A DNA stretch of 64,000 nt from Dasypus novemcinctus (GCF_030445035.2 NC_080702.1:14578029-14642028), one strand, 5' to 3'; numbered from the stretch's first letter, positions 36,301 to 51,314 are shown. Made by a program: numbers and translations. The notes: generated by a model not told the origin, from the letters alone.

Positions 36301-37014
36301 TATTTTTTAATTTTTTTATTGAATTGTCTTTTTTTAAAGGTACATAGATCACAAAAAAATGTTACATTGAAAAATATAGGTAAAATATATATATATATAG
36401 AAGGTTCCCACATAACCCACACCCCACAAACCCACTCCTCCCACATCAACAACCTCTTTCATCATTGTAGCACATCCATTGCATTTAGTGAATGCATTTT
36501 GGGGAGCACTGCTGCACCGCATGGATTATAGTTCACATTGTAGTTTACACTCTCCCCCAGTGCATTCAGTGGGTTATAGCAGGATATATAATGTCCAGCA
36601 CCTGTCCCTGCAATATCATTTAAGACAACTCCCAGTCCCCAAAATGCCCCCACATCACATCTCTTCTTCCCTCTCCCTGCCGTCAGTAACTACCATGGCC
36701 ACCTTCTCCAGATCAATGCTATTGCTTCTTCCATTACTAGTAACAATAGTTTTATAGTAGAATACCAGTAAGTTCACTCTAATCCATATTTTATTCCTCC
36801 ATCTTGTGGACCCTGGGATGGTGATGTCCACTCCACCTCTATATTCAGAGGGGGCTTAGATCCCACTTGATTGATGGATGTGATTCTCCTGCTTGGAGTT
36901 GTAGGCACTCTTGGTTCCCAGGTGTGGTGGTTGACCATCTTCACCTCCCTGTTAGCTGACCTGTGCAAGTCCAACAAATCAGAGAGTAGGAGCTGCAATT
37001 CTGCTGAGGCTCAT
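36301..37014 (-). mobile_element. L1 3'-UTR copy, antisense (0.7 kb)
   Basis: The plus strand reads tail 'gttacattgaaaaatatag', then 'aacaacctctttcatcattg', 'ggagcactgctgcacc', 'ggttcccaggtgtggtgg' and 'ctgctgaggctcatgg'. This is the reverse complement of the terminal ~0.7 kb of the module. An (at)n run sits at 36387-36400 within the tail region. In element sense, frames at 36774-36998 and 36462-36653 match frames in other copies. Confidence 0.87.
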
Positions 37015-39186
37015 GGTGCTTGTTTTTTTAATTTGTTTTTTGTTGGTTTTTCCTGCTTTCTTTTTCAGTGACTAAAGACCCTTTGAATTTTAGGAAATGA
37101 AATGGTATCTGGTATTTTTATATCCCTATGTACTTAAATTTCTTTTGCTGGAATCATTTGCATTCCAACCATCATTCACTGTGTGAATGAAAAATGTGCT
37201 TCCAGGTAAAAGAAGCGAGCAAGTGAAAGGATTTTCACTTACAAATGAAGAAACCATGTATGATATATGAAATGGCACTACCCAGTCAGCTATTAATTAT
37301 AGAATACTATAGAAGCTGCAGTCCTTTCTTCTAATCTAATATTACTAAGAAGCCTTCCCTCAATCCTGCTGAAAAATAAAATAGTTCATTAATATGATAC
37401 ACTCCCAAAACCTTTGTTTTTAAATATTTGATTTGATTAAGTTGTATGTCTGTTTCTTCACAATAGCTGGTGATTTCACAGCAACCAAGCTCACGGTGCT
37501 CTCTCAAAAATACATTAAGCAGTCTGTACAAGTTATATCCCTCATTTTACACCTCTTTGCTTTTCCCAAGACAGTCTGAAACAGCTCAAGCCAACTATTA
37601 GATAGTTGATATCATTGTCCAATGAATGAATGAAGAGATGCCTAAAAATACGGTTGAAAGTAAAACTTTTGAATTCTCCTGAATGTAATTTCTGGTAATG
37701 ATAATTAATATTTAACTTATTTCCAATGTAATTCCAATTATTTTATGTTGGAATGAAATTCCAAAATACATATTTTTTGAATTTCAGCAGAATATCTTCA
37801 TTTAAATTATTTTGAAAATAATATTTTAATTAATTTGAATAACATTGAACAACAGTAGCTATAACATTAGAGACCCTCTTTATTTAAATGGATCTTCTGT
37901 GATAACTCCAATCCTAGGCATGACGTTTTCTTGATAAATCTTATTTCTTCCCTCTGACCTTTGTAGATCCCCATATCTCCATTTTATTCACTAAATTCAT
38001 TTCAACAATATAGTAGTGAAGTAAGGAGAGCCAGGTCTTTTCAAACCCAAGAGATATGATTGGCTCTCCTAGTATTAAATGAAAGTTAACTTTGCTAACT
38101 TCCTGCTGTATCTATCTTATTATTAATACTTCTGGGTGAGCCTCACCTTATGAATACCTGAAATGATGTGGGGATAGTAATTGCCAGCACCTCGTAGTTC
38201 TTCATAGACTCATCAGGACAAGGCATATCACCATGTACTCTTCAAGGGTCCGTAGTGATGCCTTAAGTACAACTAGCAACACTGATAGAGAAATCCTGTG
38301 CTAGATCCATGGAACATATAATATTCCTGCTCAACCCTGTTAAATGTTCAGTGAGATGACTTAGTAAAATTTCCTGAATTTATAACCCTAATCCCCCTAC
38401 CTGTGATCTCATCCTCACTCTCTGCATAAATCTCTCTCAAATTTTGAATTCTCCATTAATAGTAACTGCCATAGCACATGTGGTTCTATTCTTCTTCTTA
38501 GCATTAATGTGAGTAAGGGGCACTTATAACTGTTGCAACTTGTCATCAACTTCACCTCAAATTTGTCATTCCAAAAATGGAAATACACTGCAATTTCCTC
38601 ATCATTAGCTTTTTCATTACCACCCCCCACTGTCTCCAATAGAAAGCTTCAAAGATTTCATTTATATTCCAAAAGTAAATATTTCCTTTAAAAGTTGATT
38701 TTCTTCTGGTGAATTTTATGCAAAATTAACTACTATTAGTCTTCCCTTTGCCCCTGCAAGTCAGACCCTACCCGATGTCCTCTCCTGTTGTTGAGCTCCC
38801 AAGTATCTGGCTTACTATTCCACACGCATTTATTTCCATGATGAACATATCCCCATTCATTATGAATCATTAAAGTCTTCAGAGTAAACATTCATGAGCA
38901 AACTAAGAGAGCAATAGGATTATTCAGGCTTTTTCCATGACAGAATACAAGGAAAATTATTAATTCCACACAGCATACCATTTAACTTGAACTTATTTAG
39001 TAAAAACATTTTTCGAAGACATAAAATATCTTCATTACTCATTACAAATATCCTATGTGACTGAACACAGAAAAGTTTGAAATGAATTCTAAAAAAACAC
39101 TTTGTTTTTAAGGAGAAAGAGATATTGGTTGAGTGAATGCAATATTTCTATAACTTCTCTATTTTATTTATTGTGTGTGTGTGTGT
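37015..39186. other. AT-rich spacer, no gene seen
   Basis: About 2.2 kb with no recognisable coding or repeat feature. A (tg)n run lies at the right edge (39173-39187). Confidence 0.45.
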
Positions 39187-39535
39187 GGCACATTCATTGC
39201 ATTTGTTGAATACATTTTGTAGCACTGCAGCACCACATGGATAATTGTTTACATTTTAGTTTACACTCTCCCCCAGTACATTGAGTGGGTTATGGGAGAA
39301 TATAATGTCCAGCATTTGTCCCTACAATATCATTTAGGACAACTCCAAGTCCCAAAAATGCCCCCACAGCACATCTCTTCTTCCCTCTTCCTGCCCTCAC
39401 CAACTACCGTGGCCACTTTCTCCACATCAATGCTACAATTTCTTCCATTACTAGTCACAGAACTTCCATAGTAGAATATCAGTAAGTCCACCCTAATCCA
39501 TATTTTATTCCTCCATCCTGTGGACCCTGGGAGCA
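39187..39535 (-). mobile_element. L1 3'-UTR fragment, antisense (0.35 kb, both ends missing)
   Basis: It contains 'ggcacattcattgcatttg', 'acactctcccccagtac' and 'attcctccatcctgtggacc', as in 2165-2706 and 36301-37014. The 3' tail is absent: the fragment begins directly at a (tg)n run, so it lacks a poly(A) end and is probably a remnant after deletion. Confidence 0.8.
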
Positions 39536-41157
39536 TCTCACTTCAGATCTAATAACTGTAACAAAAGAAAATAAATAAAGAAGAAATATATATCTCTCTA
39601 AACAGGTACAATCCTAAACTATGCAATTCCTATAAGCCTATATCATATGTTCCACAGATCATGTCCTGATACATTAAAATTTCATAAAAAACTTGGACAC
39701 AGAAAGTAAAACCATCTTAGCTAAGCCCCAAGAGATAATGTTTTTGGTACATGCAGCCAGGGGTACAACATGGATATGCCTATTCCACATAATGGAAAGA
39801 ATCAAATGACTTTCAAACTAGATGTTGGGGCTTGCTGGGAATGTGTTTGAAGATACTGAGCCAGTTCCTTCACTCATAAGGAAAAGAATTTGAAAGTGTG
39901 AAACCCCAGTGACTTACTCCTTGATAGGCATGGGGCTTATACAGGGGGAAAAAGAAAGAAAGGAAAAAAAGGGTTTGTTGATGTGGCATCATCACTCCCA
40001 AGATGGGTAAGAGAATTACTATCTTTTCTCTGTGGGAAATATGTAGCTCATTAAAATGTCCATAATAGAGGATCCTGGGACATGGCCATGGGGGAAAAAA
40101 AAGAAACCTTCCATCTTGCCGTAAGATATCAGTAAATTAACCTGGCATGCTTGTAATCACTTGCAAATTAAATTCATTCTGATTATTCCTTGATAATGTC
40201 TGTATGAGGCAGTAGAAAAAGATTATCATTGAGTGGTCTATAGAGAAGTAGTCTCTTGCATAAATCTCTTGAGTAACTGACCCAGGATATCAAGTAAGCT
40301 ACTGACTGAATTTTAATTGAACAGCAAACGTCAGGCATTCTAGTACTGTGTGTTGTTCTCACTATTTTATAATGTACATTTTATATTTCTTAGCAGTTGT
40401 TAAATGAATAATTCTATTCCTATTCCTCTTTCCTTATATTAAAGTATCTCAGTTGTAAAAATTGAGTTATTTGAAATAGAATTTCTATTCTCACATGGTT
40501 CCATAATCATCTATTCATACTTATTGGCAATTTCTAAAATCTGCATTTTAAGGGAAAAAATCTTTTTTGCTTTCCCATTTCTCAGTTTACTGGGAATTCA
40601 GAAACTTTTGTGACTTCCTCAGTACAAGGGATAGCATTCCATTTCTAACCATGTCTTGCTTTATTGTGTGAATATATCCTCTGACACTTCTAATAACTTT
40701 TAAGGAAATTTAGTCCCTACCCTTAAAATGTATCATACCACCTAAAAACCGTTTGGATCCTATAAGCTGGCAACCTCTTTAAAACTCACCTGTACGTTTT
40801 TTCCGTTCATATTCATACATTAATATATTTGTCATTAGCAAATAGAAACAATTCTTTCCTCCTTCAAAATGAGGCTTACTGTTTAGGTAATGTTTCTTTC
40901 TCTAATGTCAATGTCAATTCAGTACCAAATATCAAAATAAAATTAAAATCACATGTAACAATCTTTAGTTAGAATAAGGTAGATATCTGACAATTTGTTG
41001 AAATGAGAGAATTTTCCCTTATTGTTGACTTTCATTTTTTTCATAATAAATATAACCATACAGTAAAAATCTACCAATAAACTTAGCTAGGTCATTAGCT
41101 TGTAGCTTTGTTAAGACATGGTTACCATTTGTTCACATATGTATCATCAGTGCATCG
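39536..41157. other. AT-rich spacer, nothing recognised
   Basis: About 1.6 kb without a gene or nameable repeat. Confidence 0.45.
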
Positions 41158-41572
41158 ATAATAAATGAACCCAGGAGGAACGGATGTGGCTCAAGCAGTT
41201 GGGCACCTGCTTCCCATCTGGGTGTCCTGGGTTTGGTTCCCAGTGCATTCTAAAGAAGACCAGCAGGAAAGCAAGCTGATGCAATGGGCTGGCAAACTGA
41301 GCTTATACAATGAGATAAAGGAACAAGGAGGTGTAACAAGGAGACACAGGGAGAGACACAACAAGCATGGAGCAGATGTGGCTCAAGTGATTGGGAACCT
41401 CCCTCCAACATGTGAGGTCCTGGGTTCAGGAACCAGGGCCTCCTAAAAGATGAGCAGACACAGAGAGCACACAATGAGTAGAAACAGAGCAGAGTACAAG
41501 TACAAAAAAACAAGGGTGTGGGTTAAGAAATAAAAAAATCTTTAAAAAATAATAATAAATGAATGAACCCAG
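41158..41572 (+). mobile_element. Dimeric tRNA-derived SINE (armadillo DAS-II type)
   Basis: Two tRNA-like units lie in tandem: 'ggatgtggctcaagcagttg' with 'gtcctgggtttggttccc' (41182-41242), then 'gatgtggctcaagtgattg' with 'ggtcctgggttcaggaacc' (41375-41430). The end is 'aaataaaaaaatctttaaaa'. The body is about 41175-41551. The flanks share ataataaatga and acccag: 41158-41174 against the 3' flank up to 41572, where the copy has an extra 4-base 'gaat' repeat. The internal B-boxes fit Pol III transcription. Confidence 0.88.
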
Positions 41573-41954
41573 TTTGTAAAGAAGAAAATAAGACAAGGGA
41601 AGTTCCATGATGTATTAAAATTATGTGGACCTGGTAATGTGTGAAAGAATAAAGGGTATGCTTGATTAATTATTTAATTAATTATCTCTCTCTAGTAGTC
41701 CACATGACAGGTGTTTGAAACAAACTGGAAAGAAGTGGATATATTAGAGACATAACTAAAAAGAAAAAAATGACCTTATTGTGGAGAGGTTACATACAAC
41801 AAGTGAGAGGGAGGAATAGGTTAAACATGCTGTCACAGGTGACAGATGAATGTTTTCCTTATTCTGATATCAGAAAGAATGAATAGCAAGCAGAAACTTA
41901 GAGAGCTTGTGATTTTAGTTTTGATGTGTTAATCTGAGAATGCTTAAAATCCCA
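41573..41954. other. Short AT-rich spacer before L1-C
   Basis: Nothing is recognised in it. Confidence 0.4.
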
Positions 41955-42912
41955 AGTGAAATGGAGAGTTAGAGTGGCAGAGGAATCCCTTCTCTTCCAG
42001 AAAAATGTCTAGAGGACTCTCTGCAGGGCAGCTTTAGGACTCAGGAAACCAGGGGAAGGTGAACACAGAAGAGAGAGGGGCAAAGGAAAGGAGTCTCAGA
42101 TGGCTGGAAAAATCCCAAGATTAAACCTTTAGCAGCAGCTGCTGGTACACATACCCCCCACCCACGGAGCAAACAGCAGACTGAGGGGGTTGCAGGGCTC
42201 CTCTTCCCCAAGTAAGTGGAGATGGAGGGACACAGTTTATAGAAAATTCCGATGTTGGTCAGTGAACTTGGTGTACTTCATCCCAGGGATTACACACTTT
42301 TAGACCAGTGGGGCCATGAAATTGTCCCTGGAGCTAGCAGGGAGCTAAAGATAGTTTGTCTTCTCCAACACCTGTACTGCCCTGGGCTGGTTGCTGAGCA
42401 GGCATAGGGACAGGCCAGCCAAGGGAGGAGCAAAACTTATGATAAACTTTTTTTTGCAAAGCTTCACCTGCCCTGAGAATATTGTTTCTGCAAGGTCAGC
42501 CCTGGGGGGGTTCAATGAATGCATTCACCCTAGCATCTGGGGTCTAAACTAAGAGGTCTGCCAAAGAGCGCCATCTGCTGAAAGACCAGAAAAGTGCATG
42601 AAAATGAGGGAAAAATAATACTAAGAACATAAAGGAGGCAATCAGCTTTTACAGGCCGCCCTCCAAGGCCCTTGGCAACTGACCTGCACACCATTACTGA
42701 GTCCTTAGCCCTGGTTTGAGCAGTGAAATAGAGGTAGTCCTAAATATCTAGAAGAATTTGAACCAAGAATCAAAGAACAGTGGGAGCATACAGCTACTTA
42801 ACAGTAAATCTCTTGGCAAGAGAGAAACTGAACATCAGAGTAAACTCAGCATCATAATCAGATTCCTAATCATCAGCAAAACATTACAAGCAATACTAAG
42901 AAAAAGGAAGAT

Positions 42913-43740
42913 ATGACTAAAGCAAAGGAACAAAGCAAAGCTCCAGATGACATGCAGGACTTGAAACAACTCATCAATGAGTTTCATACAAATATCCTAA
43001 ATCAAATCATAGAGTTGAAGGACAACATGGCTAAAGAAATAAAAGACATTTTGAAAACACTGGATGAGTGCAAAAAAAAAATTTTTTTTTGTAGCCTTGG
43101 ATAGAAATATAGGAGAGCTTATGGGAATAAAGATAAAATAAGTGAGATTAAATATACAATAGAGGCACAAAGCAGCAGATTTGAAATCATAGAGAAAAGC
43201 ATCAACTATGTATAGGAAAGACCAGCATAAATTGAACAGAAGACAAACAGAGAGAGAAAAGACTGGAAAAATTTGAGCTTAAGGAGTTAAATGATAATAG
43301 GAAGTGTTCCTAACATACCTCATAGGAGTTCCAGAAAGAAAAAAGAGAAAAGGGGCAGAAAGAATATTTGAGGAAATAATGGCTGAAAATTTCAAAAGTC
43401 TCCTGAAAGACATATGTATATATGTGTCCAGGGCGCACAGAGTACTCCAATTAGAATAAACCCAAATAGAGCTACACCAAGGCAGAAAATAGTCAGAATG
43501 CCAAATGGCAAAAGATAAAAAGAGAATTCCAAAAGTAGCAAGGGATAAGCAAAACATCACATACAAGGTCCAGTAAGTCCAGTAAGACTTTGTGGGGATA
43601 TCTCTTCAGAAATCATGGAGGTAAGAAGGCAGTGGTATGATATAATTAAGATAATGAAAGAGAAAAACTGCCAGCCAAGAATTCATTATCTGGCAAAACT
43701 GTCCTTCAAATAGCATGGTGAGTTTAAAATATTCACAGAT
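42913..43740 (+). pseudogene. L1-C ORF1 relic
   Basis: The first 63 codons are open (42913-43104). They carry a Lys/Glu-rich helical stretch with Leu/Ile at heptad spacing (LKQLINEF, ILNQIIELKD), typical of the ORF1p coiled coil that trimerises the protein. The frame then ends in an A/T run at 43073-43090. The rest of ORF1, including 'ggcagaaagaatatttgagg' and 'aactgccagccaagaattc', follows in other frames to about 43740. It cannot encode a working chaperone. Confidence 0.75.
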
Positions 43741-44616
43741 AAACAGAAACTAAGAGATTTGTAAACAATAATCTAACTCTATGGGAAACACTAAAGGGAG
43801 TTCTGCAGCCAGGAATGATAAGATGAGACAGAGGCTTGGAGGAGAGTGCAGAAGTGAAGACTATCTAAAAGGGTAACCAAAAGGGTAAAAAGACAGACAA
43901 AAGTAAGATATGACATATGAAAGCCAAAGGATAAAAATTGTTGAATAATCCCTTCACAGTAATAACATTGAATGTTAGTGGATTATACTCATCAATCAAA
44001 AGACACAGGCTGACAGAATGGGTAAAAAATCAAGTGCATTCCACATGCTGTCTGCAGAGACTCACTTTAGATTAAGGATACAAATAGACTGAAAGGTTGG
44101 AAAAAGATGTTTCACACAAACAGTAACCAAAAGAGAACAGGGGTAGCTATACTGATATCAGACAAAACAGATTTTACATTTAAAAAGGCGATAAGAGATG
44201 CAAAAGACCATTATAAATTAATAAAAGGGACAATCCAACAAGAAGGAGTAACACTCATAAGTATCTATGCACCTAACCTACGTTCCTCAAAATACATGAG
44301 GTAAACTCTAGTAAAACAGAAAGGAGAAATAGACATCTGTACAATAATACTTGGAGATTTCAACATGCCACTCACATCAATAGAACAACTAGACAGAATA
44401 TCAACAAAGAAACAGGGAACTTGAACAATGTGATAAATGAGCTGGACCAGACAGAAATACAGAACATTCCACCCCAAATGAGCAGGTTAAAAATTATTTG
44501 CAAGTACTCATGGATCTTTCTTCAGAGTACAACACATGTTGGGCACAAAATAGCTCTGAATAAATTTTATAAGTTTGAAATTATACAAAGCACCTTCGAT
44601 GATAATAGTGGAATAA

Positions 44617-45522
<906 letters not shown>

Positions 45523-45917
45523 GACCCCAAATAAACCGTGAAAAAGAACTGTTCAGTATTGGTTGGACTGCTCCTTTGGATTCGGTAGCTGTTTAAAAAA
45601 AAAAAAAAAGGTAGCTGTGATACAAGCCCCAGGAAACCCACCCACCCAAAGAGCCAAAGAATAGTTCCTGTGACATTCCGCCTTCCTCCATTTAGTCCCT
45701 CTGGGAAATCTACCACCAAGCTGGGGGACCTCACCCCAACAAAATTATAAGCGTTGTTAGGTTTTTGTGTAAGACTTGCTGTAGCATGGCTAGCTGTGCC
45801 GGTGATTCCTAACCACCCATGGCTACCAGCTACACTGAGGTTGTAACAGCATTTTACTTTCTGTACAACAAAAGAAGCTTTGTAAATAAAATCTTAACAT
45901 TTTGGGTCAAAAAAAAA
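45523..45917 (+). other. 3' UTR of the ANP32B retrocopy
   Basis: After the TAA at 45520-45522 there are about 390 bases of untranslated sequence. They include an early AATAAA (about 45530), an internal A-run (45595-45610) and the distal AATAAA at 45885 that precedes the tail. The internal A-run may be original or a slippage expansion. Confidence 0.8.
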
Positions 45918-48900
45918 AATTGATGGGAAAGGGGAAATTTTGCAAATACATGGAGGCTAATCAACACACTCCTAAATAACCAGTGGGTCAAAGAAGAAAT
46001 TGTAAGATAAATTAGTAGCTATCTCAAGGTGAATGAAATAACAACACAGCTTATCCAAACTTATGGGATACAGCCAAGGCAGGAGTAAGAGACAAATTTA
46101 TAGTACTAAATGCCTATATTAAAAAAGAAGAAAAGTTTAAAATCAAGCTGAATGCATGGAGAAACTAGAAAAAGTACAGCAAACCAATCCCAAATCAAAC
46201 AGAAAGTTTAAAAATACAGATTAGAGCAAAAATAAATAAAGAAAAAAAGACAATAGGAAAAATTTAACAAAATCAAAAACTGGTTCTTTGAAAAGATCAA
46301 TAAAATTGACAAACCCATATCTATACTAACAAAGAAAAAAAGAGAGAAGATGTAAATAAATAAAATCAGGAATGAAGGGGGGGGGGGCATATGACTGACC
46401 CCACAGTTATAAAAAAAAGACCACAAATAGATATTATGAGCAACTGTATGCCAAGAAATTAGACAACTTGGTGCAATGGACAAATTTCTAGAAATGCACG
46501 GACAACATACATTGACTCTACAAGAAACACAGGAACACAATAAACCAATCAAAAAGAGATTGAATCAAATGTTATCAAAATTCTCCCATCAAAGAAAAGT
46601 CCAAGACGAGATGCTTCACAGGTGAATTGAACCATCTGTCTGAGAAGAATTAATTCCAATTCTGCTTAAATTTCACCAAATCTTGAAAAGGAGGGAAAGT
46701 TACCCAACACAGTTTATGAAGCCAACATCATTCTAATATCACAGTCAGATAAATACACTACAATAAAAGAAAATTACAGACTAATCTCTCTAATCAGCAT
46801 AAATGTAAAAATTCTCAACAAAATACTTGTAAATAGAATCCAAAAGCATATTAAAAGAACTATACTCCACGATCAAGTGGATTTTATTCCTCATATGCAA
46901 GTGTGCTTTAACCAAAGAAGATCAAATACATCACATTAACAAATTGAAGAGGGAAAAACAATAATCTCAATTGACACAGAAAAGTCATGTGACAAAATAC
47001 AGCTTTCTTTCTTAATAAAAACAATTTAAAAGATAGTTATAGAAGGACAGTTCCTGGCATAACCAAGGACATAGATGAATATACCACAGTCAACGTCATA
47101 CTCAATGGGGAGAAGTTGAAAGCTTTCTCTCTCAGGAACAAGACAAAGATGACCACTGTCGCCACTGTTATTCAATATTGTGATATGAATTTGAATATTA
47201 TTATTTGTGTATTTGAATATTACTCAAAATTGTGATAGAAGTTCTAGCTAGAGCAATTAGACAAGAAAGAAAAGTCATCCAAATTGGAAAAGAGGGAGTA
47301 AAACTCTCTCTATTCCCAGATGACATGATCTTATATTTAGAAAATTCTGAAATCTCTACAACAAAGCTATTAGAGCTAATAAATGAGTTCAGCAAAGTGT
47401 CAGAATAAAAGATCAATAGGAAAAAACAACATGATGTTTCTAAGTACTAGTAATGAGCAAGTTGATGAGGAAATCAAGAAAAAATTGAATTTACAATAAC
47501 AAAAACAGTTTCAAATATCTAGAAGTTAATTTAATCAAGAATGTAAAGGATCTTTATTCAGAAAACTACAAAACACTGCTAAAAGAAATCAAAGAAGACT
47601 CAAACAAATGGAAGGGTATTATGTGTCCATGCATTGGAAGACTAAACATTGTGAAGATGTCAATTCTACCCAAACTCATTTATAGATTCAATGCATTATC
47701 AACCAAAATTCCAACAACTCACTTTACAGATATAGAAAAGTCACTTACAGATTTATTTGAAAGGGAAATGAATCCTGAACAAAAACATCCTTGAAAGAAG
47801 AGCAAAGTCAGAAGACTCATGTCTTCTGATCTTGAAGTGTATTACATAGATACAGTGGTCAAAACAGCAGGGTTTTGGCATGAAGATAGATGTATTAATC
47901 AATGGAATGAAATTGAGAGTTCAGAAATAGACCTTCCTTTAAGGTCAAATGATTTTTGATGACCTACAAAATCCCCTTTTCTGGATTAGAACAATCTCTT
48001 CAATAAATGGTGCTGGGAGAACTGGATATCCATTAACAAACAATGAATGACAAGTCCTATCTCACCCCCTATACAAAAATCAACTCCAAATGGACCAAAC
48101 ACCTAAACATAAAAGCCAAGACAATAAAATTCCTAGAAGATAATGTAGGGCAACATCTATAAGATCCTGTAGAAGGGGGGGTTCTCTTAAACCTTACTCC
48201 CAAAGCATAAGCAAAAAAGGAAAATATAGATAAATGGGACCTCCTCAAAATTAAACACTTCTCCTCCAAAAGAAGACTTTGTGAATAGGGTAAAAAGGCA
48301 GCCTACTCAATGGGAGAAAATATTTGGAAATCACATCAGGCAAGAGTCTAATATCCATTATATAAAGAGATCCTACAACAAAAAGGCAGATGACCCATTT
48401 AAAAAATGGGCAAAAAACCTGAATAGACATTATTCTATTAAAAAAAATACAAATGGTGTAAAAACACATGAAAAGCCATTCAACATCACTGGCTATCAAG
48501 GAAATACAAATCAAAGCTACAATGAGATTTCATTTCACACCTTCTGGAATGGCCACTATTAACAAAACAGGAATCTAAAGGTGTTGGAGAGGAATGTAGA
48601 GTGGTAGGAATGCTTACTCACTGTTAGTGGTAATGTAGGATAGTACAGCCACAGTGGAAGTCTCTTTGGTGGTTCCTAAGGAAATTAGATATTTACCATG
48701 TGACCCAGCAATATCACTACTAGGTATATAACCCAGAAGAATGGAAAGCAGTGGCATGAACAGACATCTGCACACTGATGTACTTAGTGACATTATTCAC
48801 AGTTACCAAAAGATGGAATCAGCCCCCATGTTCATCAACTGATAAACGGATAAACAAACTGTGGTATATACACACAATGGAATATTATTCAGCAGTAAAA

Positions 48901-49590
48901 AGTAATTAAGTCCGGAAACATGACAATATGGATGAACCTACAGGACTTTATGTTGAGTGAAGGAAGCCAAGAACAAAAGAAAAAAATATTGCATGATTTC
49001 ATTATGAACTAAATATGATGAGCAAAATCATGAAGTTAATAGCTTGAATATGTCATCAGAAAATAGAATGGGGTTACAGCATGGAAAACTGAAGTTTAAT
49101 TTTTGCAGAATTTGTTTAAAAATTTGTAAATATTTGGAAATGAATTAAAATGGTGAAAGCACATCATAGGACTTATAATGAGTAGTGCTAGCATATGGGT
49201 CCTGTTTTTTGTTGATTTTTTTTTGAGTAATGGAAATGGTCTAATATTAATTGAAGTGATAAATGCACAACTCTGTGATTATACCATACACTGTTAATGT
49301 ACACTTTAATAAATTGTACGGTTTATGAAAAATATGGTGGTTTGGTGAAAAAATACCCCAAATGTAAGCTATGTACAATAGTTAGTATAACAGTAATACA
49401 CTGAAGATGCTCTTTCATAATTTATTAGAAATGTTTCACAACAATGCAAGGTATTGGTGGTGGGGTGATGTATGGGCACCCTGCATGATGTTATGCATGC
49501 TTACTTGGTAAGTTCACAACTTATACTATACATTTATTGTTTATGTATGTTCATCTGTGACCAATATACTTCAATAAATTTTTAATGGGA

Positions 49591-50376
49591 AAAGCACCTA
49601 GAGAGAAATACATAATTTACATGAACTTTTGAATGGAAAAGATTTCGGCTTAGAAAGAAAGGTAGGAGTCATTGTAAAGTTATATATAAAGGTTTTATTT
49701 TAAACTGTGATTAAATCATAATGTACTTGCTGTTCTCAAAAACCTAGTGAGGGGAGAAATGCAAAAAATATCAGTAACTTATAATACAGGACTGGAGTTG
49801 GGGTGCAGCACTACAGATGAACCCAGAGTGTAACAAGGCTTACAGAGGGGAAGTGAAGGGCTCAACAATCCATAGTTGATAGAACAATGTCACTGAAACT
49901 TAGGGTTTGCTCTTTCTGTCCTGAGCAACTGACCAAAATACTTTGATCTTTGCAAAAGAAAAACTGTAATAATTTTATAATAATTCAGTAATTTTTATAA
50001 GTCATCTAATGTATGGCTATGACTATTAAGTAGAATAAACTTCATAACACCAAGTTTTAAAAATAGTAAATCCTTAGAATACTGATCTGTTTTAATTGGG
50101 TCTGTTCCATTTCAGGTCCTAGTATATAGCCTAATTTAGAGATAATGTAATGGTTGTGCAAGTTGGCCAAGTCCCACAGCTCTTATGTGGTCAAATGGGC
50201 ACTACAACTCAAATTGTTCTGACTCTGAAATTCAAGCTATAATTTAATCTCTTCTACTGAATCCCGTTGATAGGGTTATGAACAGAACCAAATTATTTAT
50301 TGAGTTGCCATTCATTAAATGATTCATCCTTAATAAGCCTCTTCTAAAGGTTTCTTGATAATCATGTCCCATGGGG
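49591..50376. other. AT-rich spacer downstream of the OR pseudogene
   Basis: Nothing recognisable is present. Confidence 0.4.
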
Positions 50377-51314
50377 TCATTCGAGTTTCTCAAGAAATTT
50401 TTTCAGTGCTGACTTTACTTCCTTGTTCCTTAGGGTATAAGTGAGTGGGTTAAATGTGGGGGTCACCACAATGCAGAAGAGGAAAACAAACGTTCCCTGG
50501 TCTTTGGATCTACTCCTGGCTTGCTGCAGATACATGAAGATAAAGGTTCCACAGAAGATGATGACCACCATCAGGTGGGAAGAGCAGGTTCCAAATTCTT
50601 TAAGTCTTCCAATGGCTGACTTGATCTTCAAAACTGCTTGAGCAGTGTACCCATAGGAGGTTAGGATGAGTGACAAAGGCACCACCAGGAACAATATACC
50701 AGCTCAAAGAGCTCAGCCTGGTTGAATGTGGTGTCCACACATGCCAACTTGATGAGCACAGGGACCTCACAGAAGAAATGATCACCTGGCAATGACCACA
50801 AAAGGGCAGTTGGAGGGTGAGTATAGACTGAATAAACTTGGAAGCCATCCCACTGAATCATGCCATAGAAGCCAAGACATGGCAGAGCCGAGGATGCATG
50901 ACATAATGTAGAGGATGGCAAACAGCAACATAGTGATCATAGGACATCACAGCCAGGAGGATACACTCACTGAAGTCCAGTGCAAGGGAGACATAGAGTT
51001 GAAAATGCAGCGTCCAGATGTGATCGACTTATCTGAACCACACGGGGTTGACTAGAAGCTGGTGAATGCTACTGCTGGTCAAATAGAGGTCCAGGAAGTA
51101 GAGATGGGAGAGGAAAAAGTACATAGAAGTGTGGAGTTTGGAGTCCAAGATGGACACTAGAATGATAAGTGTTGCCTAGAAGGGTCATGAGGGAAAGGAA
51201 CAAAATTATTCCAAAAAGAACCAGTTCCATCTGAGGCTTGTCTGAAAAACCTAACAGTATGACTCCAGGGAGGGCACTCTCATTAGGCCACTGCATTACT
51301 CTCACTTTGCTCAT
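50377..51314 (-). pseudogene. Olfactory receptor family 2 pseudogene
   Basis: The first block (51069-51314) starts MSKVRVMQWPNES, with a second in-frame Met at MQWPNES that fits the usual OR start better. It continues with GVILLGFSDKPQMELVLF and TM1 to LLGN, then loses frame before the HTPMYFF motif. TM3 (about 50920-51000 in another frame) reads [28 protein letters not shown]: the G-protein contact DRY is changed to DHY. Next are FFCEVPVLIKLACVDTTFNQAELF and a third block (50377-50694). That block holds TM5, [27 protein letters not shown], and TPTFNPLTYTLRNKEVKSALKKFLEKLE ending at 50377. At least three frameshifts are needed to join the parts. The extracellular-loop and tail motifs match the relic at 34681-35658, which suggests local tandem duplication. 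Confidence 0.9.
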
